A stretch of DNA of 64,000 nucleotides, from positions 1-64,000 of the forward strand of contig JALJEE010002316.1 of the NCBI GenBank assembly GCA_023231475.1, written 5' to 3'. This document shows positions 1-10,900 of this stretch, in pieces (position 1 is the stretch's first letter; every line of letters starts with the position of its first letter). The stretch comes from Seison nebaliae. Its lineage: Eukaryota > Rotifera > Pararotatoria > Seisonacea > Seisonidae. Both the position numbers and the translations under genes were made by a program. Under the pieces are notes generated by a model. That model had not been told where the DNA came from. It saw only the letters and a list, made by a program, of their open reading frames with translations, and did not search any database.

Positions 1-150
1 CCACGGAATCTATGCCCATCGATCGGGAATCTCTCGCTGAATTACGCAGACTGATCAATATTGGCGAAGATCGAAATTTTTTTACTTTATTTTCTTCTTT
101 ATCCCGACGGGAATTTCATTAATAAATAATAATAATAATAAAAAATTTAA
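1..150 (+). mobile_element. 3' end of a non-LTR retrotransposon (LINE), cut by the window edge
   Basis: The plus strand reads an open tail of about 40 codons ending in TAA at about 119-121, with residues PIDRESLAELRRLI and INIGEDR. It is followed by a (TAA)n-like tail. The same tail protein (PIDRDSLTELHRLI, DVGEDR) and the same (TAA)n tail occur at 19280-19435, downstream of a recognisable reverse transcriptase, so this is the 3' end of a related copy. The body lies outside the window. Confidence 0.75.
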
Positions 151-216
151 TTTTAAATTTAAAATAAATATTATAAAATTTAAAAATAAAATATTAAGTA
201 AAGTAAAATACTGAAA

Positions 217-3200
217 TTAGATTGACTCTCTCTCCACGTCGATTTTAAGATCGTTTAATTTGATAATCGGATTCGAATTATTTTTCGTCTCCTTATTTTT
301 CATGTTTAAATGTTTCCGATTCCATAAACGCTTCATCGTTGACTTCCTCTCCATTTCACATATATCATTCTCGATATTCTTTTCTACTTTCTGAATTAAT
401 TCGTTTACACTCTTCTTTCTGAGATTTGACACTTTCAATTTCTCAATTTTTCCATAGGACATCGTTCCAATTTTCTCATTTGATATCATTTTAATTTTCT
501 CATTTGATATCATTTCATTTTTCTCATTTGATGTCATTTCATTTTTTTCATTCGATGTCATTTCATTTTTTTCATTCGATATCATTTCAATATGATCGAA
601 TGACTCTAAATTAACTTTATTACTTTCCGCCAAATCGATCTGATCTAGTTCTAAATTTCCTTCCATTTGTTCATCTTCCTTGTCTTGAATCTCTTCATTT
701 GAATGACTTTCAAAACTTTTGCTTAAGTTCTTCTGATGCATCATTACCATGACGTTCTCTGCGAAATTTGGAGTGAGAGACACTTTCTTCGGAGTAGATG
801 AAGAGATTTCTTCATTCATTCTCTTCATATTGAGTGTAATGTAAGAGAGTTTCCTATTAACGGTCGAAGTTAACGTCTCTCGAACTGAATCAATTTCATT
901 CATTATCTGAAATCGGAACGATTGAATATCCTGTTTCAACTCCTCAAAATCAGCTAGAAAAATGTTTAAAAGAAAGTGAATTCTTAAGACTCATTAAAAA
1001 CTTGATTGTTCTTCACGTTGTTTGTGTAACATATATCGTTTGATGATTCGATCCATCACTTTCTTGTACGATAATTTATCTGTCACATTTGCCGACGATG
1101 CGTTACCTTCTTCCAGGAATCCATTCTAGGAAAAAAATTATTTATATAAAAAAATTAAAATACGAACACTTTTAAATAAATGTGCTCGATGTGTTTCCAT
1201 GTTGACGGGAATTTGAGCGACTCCATTCGAACTCTCCATTTTCTATTAAGATAATTTGATGAAAACGAAATAATAATTTTTATAAATTAAAATTTTTAAT
1301 AATCATAAATAAATAATAAAATTGAACATTTTTGGGATGACGTTGAGCATTTGTTCGATTAAGTTTCTGATTATTAACCGATAAAAAATCGTCGGAAATT
1401 ATGGATAATCTCTTCGAAATTGTCGGTGGCAATTTCTTACATTGAACTAATTTGCAGATATATTTGCAGAAATATACGAAAGATTTGGGAGTTGGAATAA
1501 TGTTCATCGGTACTGGTAACGTGGCACCAGCTTTGATGTATTCCATATATAATTTGGATCGAGCGAATTTCCATTCAACATCAGCGTCACCCTATCCCAA
1601 GAATTAATTAGAATATAATTTATTAGAATAATATCAACTTGGATACTTTCGAATGATTTACTCATCATAGCGATCAACATATTGAGAAGGACGATATCGC
1701 ACGATATCATAAATGTCCCATAGACGAACAAACCGATATTTGTCGTCACACTATTATTATATTCGTCTAAAGAGACAAATTTAGGATCGACCGCTCCAAA
1801 TATTGACCAGAAAACAGTTCGAAATGTTAATTCAATTCTAAAATTATTTCAAATAATTCTCATAAAATTTGAGAAAAAAAACGTTCCAAATTTCATTTGA
1901 CTGTTTGTTACGATATTTCGTTCATTAATTTCAACTTTCTTCCGAATTGATGCATTGTAATACCAATACAAATTGTTCAGAGAGATCAGAAATGCCAAAA
2001 AAACCAAGAGAAATATCACCGCAAATTTCACAATATCCTATAAAATAATAATAATGAGAGAAATAATGAAAAATAGACATTTTCTAGAAAGAAATATTTC
2101 TTTTCTAACCGTCACCATTTTCCCTAAAGATATTTGTAGAGGACCTAATTGTTGATTGGCGGGAAGAATGAACATAATTCTCGTAAATGATAAAATGTTG
2201 GCAATGGCGAACATATTCTCAGCGAGATTTCTTGGATCCCATTGACTCCAATTGAATCGATCTGAATTTGAAGGAGAAAAGAAGAAGAAATTAAATTAAC
2301 CTGCGTCTAACCAATAAACAATTTTACCAATTCTCTCGATATACGCTCTCTCGTCTTCACCAGGATGTAATCGCCAGTTATTGATATGTGATAATTTGTT
2401 AAGTGATTCTGTCACCTGAAAATTTTGAAAAAATAAATTTTCAAATATTTTAAATTTCCTTTAAAACTTTGATAATTGTGAAATATTTGAGGGCGAATGC
2501 AGCGACGTATAAAATATTCATTGCCGTATCAACCATATTATTCCATGCACCGAAATATTCCATAAATCCTTCATTATACACCTGCTTAGATTCCTGCCAC
2601 AGGAAACCCACAACCCAAAGTGCAATGGCGATATCCAACGGAACGGAATAAAATTCTCGTAAATAAAAATCGTGACGAACATTCGCACAAACATATGCCG
2701 CATTCCCATCAACATAATGTGGTTCTGTCGCTGAATGATGAAAATTTCAAATTTGAAAAGATATCATGGAAAATAAACATTGATTTCCACATTTCACCGT
2801 GAAATTATCATATCTTGCTCGATAACTGAACAATTCTTGATAATTACAATAAGCATTTTTCCACGCTTTTGACAACGAGAATTGTTCGTGCTGAACACTC
2901 ATCGATTGCAAACTCGAACTCACGATCATTCCAATGAACATCAAATAAGAAATTGTATGTCCAATAAATTTGACACAAGGTTGTCTCATTATTTGACTTA
3001 ACTAAAACAAAGATATCCAAAATAATAATTAAGGAAATTTAAATTTAAAAAAGATATGTAACTTTACTTTTTGGGGCGAAAATGTAGACGATACAAAAGA
3101 ATGGTAATAAGAAGATATAGAGACAAATGAAAAGGAAATTCATAAAATTATTCATTTTACTTATTCGATGTATGCCTGAATACCAGATTTCCACTAATTT

Positions 3201-4762
3201 CTGTTGACACGATGGATGAGCTACGAACTATTTTTAAAATTGAACTACTTCAAAAAAAGTGAATTTCAAAATGAATAACTTTCTTTTCATGATATTTGAT
3301 AGCGAGATCCATTCGAGATAGCCGTTCGTATTTCTCTTCATCATCTCTCCCTGTTTTTGAGAGAATACTATAAAGTTCTTCTTGTGATCGAACTTTATCC
3401 AACAACTTCACAACATAACTACTCAACGTATTCGCCAAATGTGTATATTCACTCTAAAAATGATCAGAAATGAACACAAAATAACTAAATAATTTGAATA
3501 AGAATTGAACTCGAAAATATTTCTCTTGTTTCGATAGTTCGCGAAGTTCATGTGCCAATTCGAATGATGTCAATATTGGATCAGGAGAAGCTAAAGAAAT
3601 GTAAGATTCACTAGCTAAAGCTTTGTAAGCGTTCAATCTGGATTGTGCACTTCTCAATGAATCGAATGTGATTCGATTAAGACAGTCGTTACATTTACAA
3701 TGATAATCATGTGGTTTCGTCATTCGATCGCCATTCAACAATAACATTTGAACGATTTCCGTTCGATTATATGTAGCGGCTAACATTAATGGTGTGACAT
3801 CGGGTGAGAATTGTGCGTCGTTATTGGAACTTTTCGACCAGAACGAATCGTCTTGTCCGTCACTAATGAATTTCCTGTCAGTTAAAATTTTGTATTTGGG
3901 ATGTCTCAAAATACATTCCGCCATTTGTACATGTCCCAAATATATGGCTAATAGTAAAGCTTCTCGAATTTTTGGTGAGTCCGAACGATCCAATAACATT
4001 AAAACTATTTCTATGTGTTCCGATTCGACTGCTAATCTCAAAGCGGATCGACCCAAATTGTCCACAATGTCGATATTGAAATCAGCTTTCTCAGTGAGAA
4101 TTTTTTCCACTGTCGGAATATCTCCATTTTCACACGCACTGAGAAAGATGGAATTCAATGACAATTCGGTATTCTCATTTTCCTGAAATTTATAATTAAT
4201 ACCATTAAATCGAACATTGGACTTATTGTGAGAACGCCATTTCTCAGACTTGAGAAATCTATTCGTTAACATATTTTCCACAACTATCGATTCTCATGAA
4301 ATAAATAATTTATTTTTTCAAATATGTTACGAAACTAATTGGTAATGAGAGAAAGAAGACACATCAAATCAAATGAATGACACGTAAAATGATTTGGAGG
4401 AAGATTTTTCTGTTGCTATCACTCCTATTTAGTAATTCGTTTACCACTTATCTTTTCAACACATCACACGGCTTCTTCCAATTGCATCGAAATGTTTCAA
4501 TGAGAACTGCTACAGATTGTTGACTTCCTTTCCAGTAATTCAAATAATTTTAATGTCGACTATCACTCATTCGTCGATTAAACATTCCGACTCGATCACT
4601 CTCACAATTTTTATGACAGCAACGAAAAAGGAAACTAACGAATGATTTTGATAAAGGAAGGAATTGACGAACCATACCTTGTGTCGGATGGTGATGTTTC
4701 TTGTACACAATTGATTTCTTCAATTTATCTACCGCCACAGAAATACCATCAGTCTGATTCAT
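217..4762 (-). CDS. TRPC-family cation channel (TRP-gamma-like)
   Basis: A plasma-membrane, probably calcium-permeable TRPC channel subunit acting downstream of phospholipase C. Exon 1 (4762-4678) joins exon 2 (from 4283) in phase, giving HHHPTQVVENML. Ankyrin repeats follow ([38 protein letters not shown]), then the TRPC cysteine motif CKCNDC, the helix [20 protein letters not shown], and [14 protein letters not shown] before S1. Membrane segments lie at about 3140-1640, including [11 protein letters not shown] before S5, the pore [14 protein letters not shown] and S6 ([14 protein letters not shown]). The TRP box [17 protein letters not shown] and [13 protein letters not shown] are typical of TRPC. 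The tail has [16 protein letters not shown], a predicted coiled coil beginning [12 protein letters not shown], and a run of eight-residue repeats. There are many short introns. The gene is transcribed away from its neighbours. Family membership is secure; assignment to TRP-gamma rather than another TRPC is inference. Confidence 0.93.
442..588 (-). repeat. 24-bp coding tandem repeat in the TRPC tail
   Basis: About six copies of a 24-bp unit encode eight-residue repeats ([16 protein letters not shown] twice, [24 protein letters not shown]). The middle copies are nearly identical in DNA, suggesting recent slippage or unequal exchange. The last unit is degenerate. Confidence 0.85.
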
Positions 4763-5153
4763 AATTTGCAGATAAGAATTCTTCTTTTTCTCCTTAAAAT
4801 CATTATCTTAATACGTTTCATGAAGGGGAAAAGGAAAAAGCAACATAAAATTTATTCTCCCACAATCCACATATTTAGTACGTGATGATTCTCCAATTGG
4901 TTAAAATTTTTAAATGTTCTCTCAAATGCAGATCATTTTAAAAGACAACTAATTTTATATGGAACAAAAAGAATAAACTTCTCCCTTACCACTCTTAACA
5001 CGAGAAATATCGGTACAATTTTTAATAGTCTATTTAATTCTCTTAATAATAATTCTCTAATTAATTTATAATACAATCGATATTTTTACACTTAAACATG
5101 ACAAAGAAATTGATTGACATCGAACGGAAATGAGTTTTTTCCTTAATTCTCTT
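4763..5153. other. Intergenic, nothing recognised
   Basis: AT-rich upstream region of the TRPC gene. It probably holds its promoter and 5' UTR, but no motif can be assigned. Confidence 0.5.
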
Positions 5154-5627
5154 TTAATTTATTGGGAAATCGAATTTGAAAAATGAAGAATTATGAGTTT
5201 CTAATACAGTTTTTTGGTACTTCCGATTGTTCAATTTATCAACAAATTCTCCACCTTTTTCCCGTTTTTCATCTATCGAATGCAACTGGACGGAAAATTT
5301 GGAATTATCATATAATTTTTCTTCCTCTATTATTTTCGAATGATAATTTGGACAAATGTTGTGCATCAACATTCTCTTCTCGATTTTCGACGTTCCTGAA
5401 TTCTTCAACGAGTTTTTCATTTTATTCAATATTATCAAACGTTTCTCATCATTTTTGTTTAATTTTTGATTAGAGTTCTGTAAACTATTCATTTTCCTTT
5501 CACAATAACATATACACCATTTGACCTCTAAAGGAAATCTATCATCATTAACAACATCAATATTCTTTGGATTGTTCTTCGGAATATTTGATTTCTTATT
5601 TTGCCGTAATCTCAAACGATTTGCCAT
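5154..5627 (-). CDS. Hypothetical basic protein, 157 aa
   Basis: An uninterrupted frame from an ATG at 5627 to a stop at 5154. The protein is rich in Lys, Asn and Ser, with a basic N-terminus (MANRLRLRQNKKSN), a Cys pair in VKWCICYCERKMNSLQ and a later HNICPNYHSK segment. The four Cys/His positions could bind a metal, but the spacing matches no zinc finger that I recognise. There is no signal peptide or membrane segment. It lies upstream of TRPC on the same strand, after a gap of about 390 bp. A 157-codon frame is longer than expected by chance at this AT content, but it could still be spurious or one exon of a larger gene. Confidence 0.35.
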   Translation of the reverse strand: MANRLRLRQNKKSNIPKNNPKNIDVVNDDRFPLEVKWCICYCERKMNSLQNSNQKLNKNDEKRLIILNKMKNSLKNSGTSKIEKRMLMHNICPNYHSKIIEEEKLYDNSKFSVQLHSIDEKREKGGEFVDKLNNRKYQKTVLETHNSSFFKFDFPIN

Positions 5628-5924
5628 TTAAAATTAAATTTAGTTAATTTTTTAAATTATTCATTTTAAATGAAATTCAACATTCATTATATTATAAAAT
5701 AAATGAAAAAAAAACAATTTTAAATTATAAGTTTTATTATGATATTAGATGATTAAACATATTTCTAATTATTTTCTTATAAATTTTGTCCTAAAATTTT
5801 ATTTCCCAGTATATGTTGATTTTGTCCTATTTATTCTCGTATTGGAATTAGTCCCTAATTTCGATCCATCTGCTGAGGATGAAGTGAGTTCATTTTATCA
5901 AATAAACTGGATGATGAGAGTGTA

Positions 5925-6240
5925 AGGACTGATGTCATATTCAGCGAAATCATATGTCGATAATAGTCAAAGCTGTTCGTCCAATTATAGTTGGTAAACC
6001 ACTAGTCAACGATGTACTTGGAAACGAGTTATCAATTTGATACCATCTGATAAAATCAAATGTATTTTTATTAATATCATTTGAGAAAATATTATTAGCT
6101 TAGGATCGAAATGTATTTGTAATCGATGTTCCGAATATATTTCCATTTACAGTAGTGATTGTAGAAGTGCAAATGGTTTTGTTTCCGGTTGTTGTCGACA
6201 AGGAGGTTGGTGTAAAACAATAACTATTCTATTTTCCACA
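5925..6240 (+). pseudogene. CUB-like domain fragment, apparently decayed
   Basis: Two cysteine-rich stretches in interrupted frames resemble successive parts of a CUB domain: QRCTWKRVINLIPSDKIKC (6010-6063), then SKCICNRCSEYISIYSSD (about 6106-6160), followed by SGCCRQGGWC. Stop codons interrupt the frame near 5997 and 6083, and I could not find introns of normal size that restore it. It may be a pseudogene or a gene with unusual splicing. A functional CUB-lectin receptor gene lies far away at 43398-44522. Confidence 0.3.
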
Positions 6241-6441
6241 AAAAAGTAAAATGGCTATATTTGTAGTGGTTTGACAACAGAACAATCAAACAGCGCTCTT
6301 CGTTGTATTTTGTTAAATTTTTTTAATCTCATAATCTTCCAATCTCAACTCTTCTAAACATTTATTCTCAAATTCATTCATTCTTATAATCGAAATAATT
6401 TTCCTCGATCGATCCCACGCATCTGGCTCAGTAATCGACGT

Positions 6442-6790
6442 AACTTAATAAGTGACATTGAGTGTCCCAGCCGTCGTATCCATCACATCCATATTTGCGA
6501 TATGTGTATATGTTTTAAATTTTGTTCTGAATTCTAATGATCGAAGTTCCGTTGTCAGATAACGTTGAGAAATAAGAAAACAAAAGGGTTTCAATCCGCA
6601 GATGGAGAACATAAATTCCCTATTAAACAATTTGTAGCAACCTAAAAATATGCGAATTGTTCTATTATATGTTCGGTCAAGATATAACAGAGATTCACGA
6701 ATGGAGATTTTCTTCAGTTCTTCAGGAGATCCAATGATCAAATGATTTTCCGAGGATTTCCATCTTTAATAAATTCCAGAAGTTTTTAAA
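6442..6790 (-). mobile_element. Non-LTR retrotransposon fragment (C-terminal RT region)
   Basis: The minus frame contains LYLDRTYNRTIRIFLGC and FNREFMFSICGLKPF. These match the element at 30697-31615 (LDRTYNRTIRMLLGC, FNRAFMFSISELKPL). Neither the catalytic RT motif nor a recognisable 3' tail is present, so this is an internal relic. Confidence 0.75.
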
Positions 6791-7063
6791 TTCAAAATCG
6801 TTCAAATATACAAAGGGAAAAAAACTGAAAAAAGAGATTCCAATCAGACTATTTGTCTATCTACTATTTGTATAATAAATAACCGACACATCATCAATCA
6901 AATAAAGATGATTAATTTTAAGTTTTAAAAAAATAATTAGTCCTTGAAAAATAACTAAAGAATGATTAAAAATTGGTAAAATCGAATAATAAATAAATAC
7001 GTAACAGAATTATTAAGTTGATTTATTTTATTATATAATTTTTGCTAACTCTTCGAATTTATC

Positions 7064-7408
7064 ATGAGTGTCGTATGTCAACTTTGTTATGAAGAAATTT
7101 CAAGGTCTCCTGAACCAAGTGAACAACTTATTAAAATATCATGTGGTCACAGATTCCATGTCGGTTGTTTTCAGAGATTATGGAATAGAAAGCTGCCAAC
7201 CTGTCCCATCAAAGTTTGTGCACGAGATATCGGAGAAACGGAAGCAAAAGTGATAGATAAGATTATATGGGAATTTGTGGATAATCAAGCAGACGGTTAT
7301 TATCACGAGAATGACGGCGAATCTAAATATTCTACGTTGTGGGGAATAGGATTGGCAGCAGTAGGAATTGCCATCTCCACTCTATATGTGATGCGAAAAC
7401 GTGAATAA
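7064..7408 (+). CDS. Small tail-anchored RING-finger protein, 114 aa
   Basis: A predicted membrane-anchored RING protein, so probably a ubiquitin E3 ligase. The N-terminal RING has Cys-X2-Cys (VCQLC, residues 5-8), then SCGHRFHVGC, then CPIKVC as the last pair. That pair is spaced Cys-X4-Cys instead of the usual Cys-Pro-X-Cys. A single hydrophobic segment near the C-terminus (GIGLAAVGIAISTLYVM, about residues 92-108) ends in a short basic tail (RKRE), the pattern of a tail-anchored protein of the ER or mitochondrial outer membrane with the RING in the cytosol. It is one exon. The start ATG at 7064 sits directly before the RING, so little N-terminal sequence can be missing. The exact family is not recognised. 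Confidence 0.75.
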   Translation: MSVVCQLCYEEISRSPEPSEQLIKISCGHRFHVGCFQRLWNRKLPTCPIKVCARDIGETEAKVIDKIIWEFVDNQADGYYHENDGESKYSTLWGIGLAAVGIAISTLYVMRKRE

Positions 7409-7915
7409 TGATAAAGATGATTATTCATGTCATTAAATTGGATATTAAAATAAATTTTCTTCAAAAAAAAAAAGAATATTTAAAATTATTTTAAAAACAA
7501 TTTATAAAATACCAACCATGAAAATTGTTTGGCAATTCAATTGTTGATATGATGTTAATTAAGAAATATTATAAGATAATAAAAGTTCAAATTCGATTCG
7601 ATGAAATTGAAAAATTTCACAACAAAGAGTTCATGTAAAACAATTTAAGATAAAGTTAAATTTTTGGATTTTACAAAGAAAAAAAACAGAAACACAATTT
7701 TTCCTTGTAATTTTAGTGACAATACTGTACTTTAAGATTCAAAAAGGCTAAACTATTGAAAAGAAAAATGAGAATTTATTATGAGTATGATGTATAGAAA
7801 GATGTGTGAAGAGTATCCTTTTGAAACGAGATGTGAAAATAAACTTTTATAAGTCATTTGTTCTTTTGAGAAAAAAGTGAGTTTTAAACATAAATATTAA
7901 TTATTATAAAGATTA
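7409..7915. other. Intergenic, nothing recognised
   Basis: AT-rich DNA between the RING gene and separase. AATAAA-like sequences just after 7440 may serve RING mRNA 3'-end formation. No other feature is seen. Confidence 0.5.
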
Positions 7916-10900
7916 ATGGAATGGAGATTTGTTTCGAATCCCCGTCGATGGGCTGATTATCTACGAGAGAAGAAATCGTGGTCAATCGACGATTTCGATG
8001 ACCATTTTCGACAATTGGAAGAGATCGAGTGTACCGATGATAATGGAGGACTGTATTTTATCGTGTGGTTGAAATTGACGGAAGCGGCGAAATCATTTGA
8101 AAATTTTATTTGCTGTGCTCAAATAAAATCATTTCTGAAAATTGAGAAAAAAATCAAAAAATTAGATCAGATTTTTTATAATTATAATGAAGGTCTTCTC
8201 ATGTTCTTCCGTCGGATGATGACGATGAATTTTGAATTTGAATATGAAGAACCAGATACAATTCTGAAAATTTATTTGGAAAAATTGAAGTATTTTATTT
8301 CGAATAAACAAATTAATAAATTCATTCGATATTGCACATACATTTACGTCTTTGGCAATATGGCGTTCAATCGAACATATCCATTATGTATGGCAGAAAT
8401 GGATTGTCTTTTCCAGAATTTCACCGAAGGTCGTAAAGCGAATGATGAAACATTTAATTATTTCAAATCAGTCCAAACTTATTTCACTTCGTATAATAAA
8501 GCGGAATGGAAAAATAATGATATTCAAATAAAATATCGATCGTGGCTCAATTTTTTGAATTGTTGGATGTGTTATGTGTGTTTAGCGCCCACTCCTTTCA
8601 ATTTCAGTTTCGGTAGACAAAACGCTGGAAATATTAGCGAGATACCGATGAGTCGACATATGCCGTCAGAGTTTTATTCGTCTCCTGATATGGGATCTGG
8701 TTTCCGAAGTCATAATCAAACTATTCTTGAAGTGGTGAAAGATTGGTCTATCGGTCATCCACTTATGAAACATAAAACGAAGAATTTCATGGAGAATTAT
8801 GCAAATCATTGTAAATCGATTCGAATTATTCGTCCAATTAATTTTTTATTAACTTCTTCAAATTGTTATGAGGAAAAAGAAAATTGTATAAACAGTTTTT
8901 TCCGGAAGAAAAAAAAAGAAGAAATTGTCAGTCATTCATCAGAGAAATTTAAACGAGAAAGAGGAGAATTATTTGAGAGAATTCGATCGATAGATGAATC
9001 ATATTTTTCTCAGGATTGTCTCAAAGCGAAAAAACCGTTAGATGTGATTGATAGTGAAATGAAATATTATTTTAATAATGAAACTATCGAATGTAATTGG
9101 TTCTATCAACATCTTTATATTCTCAACGATTATTTCTATCAATTATTAAATGATTGTGAAACGGAGAAGAAATTATTTCAATTATTATTAATAATTTATA
9201 AAAATCTCATTTATTTATTTGATTTATGCAAATTAATTGGGGAAGATAATGGTTGTTATTTCCATCGATATGGTTCCGTTTATGATGTATTCCAATGGAA
9301 TAAACAGATTCAATTCCATTGTTATAATGTGACGATTCATCTCCAATTATTATTTCTCCAACGATCACTTTATGTTAAAGAGAAAAAGGAGAGATTGTTG
9401 TTGTTAGTGACTCAAATTCGAAATGAATTTCTATTAATCGCTAACGTAATTCCATCAATACGACGTCTTTTAGCCACCACACAGAATCCGCATAATCTTC
9501 GTTTACGTCAAACCATTTCTCTCAGTGTTCTCCAAGTGTGTTATTGTCAAATGGAATTGATGGAAATGGGAAATTATAAAACCATCTTTTCTCAACATTT
9601 CTGGAAAACGATGATAAAAACGAATGAAATTCTCGTTGTGAGAATGATGAAAGATGTGGGCATGCATTATCAGGCACATATTCGATTGTTGGATAAAAAT
9701 GAATATTTCAGATTTGAAGAAGTAATTTATATGCGAAGTCTCATGCTCGATTGGATATTGGAATTATTTGTAAAAATGAGACAATTTATTCGATTACATC
9801 CACAACGAAATCGTCAAACACATCAGAAATTGAAAGATATTCTTACATGTTCTTCATTAAATATCAATGACATCATCAATATTATCCAATATTATACATA
9901 TAATTTGTGTCAAGTGAATGTGAAGGAATTGAGACGGAATTCAAATCATGTCATCGAAACCACAAAAGAATTCTTCCGACGATTAACACCAGAAGAATAT
10001 TTCTATCTTTATGACAATACACGTCTCGTCGATAATATCGACGCACCACAAAATACAATGTCGCCAATTCTGCTGGATTTGGAACGAAAAGATCTGGAAA
10101 TTTTTCCATTCGGAAAAAAATCGGAAAAATTCAACGAAATCGAACGACAATTGAGGGAGGAATGTAATATGTCAGAAAATGCTAACTTTGAAAATTTATA
10201 TTTCTCTTTCAAACATTCTCTCAAAATCAAAAATTTCCTAGAAGATCTTTTCCTCAAATCATCACAACGATATATGAATGAGAGATGTCGAAAGAATCAT
10301 CTCGTCGATATGAAAATGAAACCGTTGAAGAAATCAGTACATGCGATCTGTTTACAGAAACAAATGATAAAATACACACAAATCTTCATTGGTTATTCAT
10401 GTCTCGATTTATTATTGGCATGTCCAGAAGAAATTCAAAATATATTATTAGAATTAAATCATCCAAATCCACGACCATATCCTCATTTTTCAGTGAAAGG
10501 AATTAAAATGTATATTAATTTTGTCATAAATCGAATTGTTCATGTTATCGAATGGTTAAATTATCATTGTTATTCACTCAATACTTTAATGACGGAAGAA
10601 TTTTATGAAAAAGAATCTCATTTATTGGATGATGTAAATGGAAGAAAAGTTGAATATTGTTATAATTTGAATAGTATTCTCTTGTCGATGATACCAGAAA
10701 CGATTAACGAAGAAATGGAAGAAGAATATCGTCGTGATCGAATCATCAAAATGGAAAGGAAATTTTATAAATTAATCGGATTGGGACCATTGTTAGAGAA
10801 TGGTTATCGAGAATCGATGTTCAATGTGGATGAAACGGAAAATAAATTACCAAATATAAATATTTATGGTTGGAGAAATGATTGTGATAATTCAAGTTCA

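Noticed and set aside
442-588. Short regularly spaced repeats that could suggest a CRISPR-like array
   Set aside because: The repeats are 24 bp, contiguous, without spacers, and in frame inside a TRPC exon of a eukaryote.
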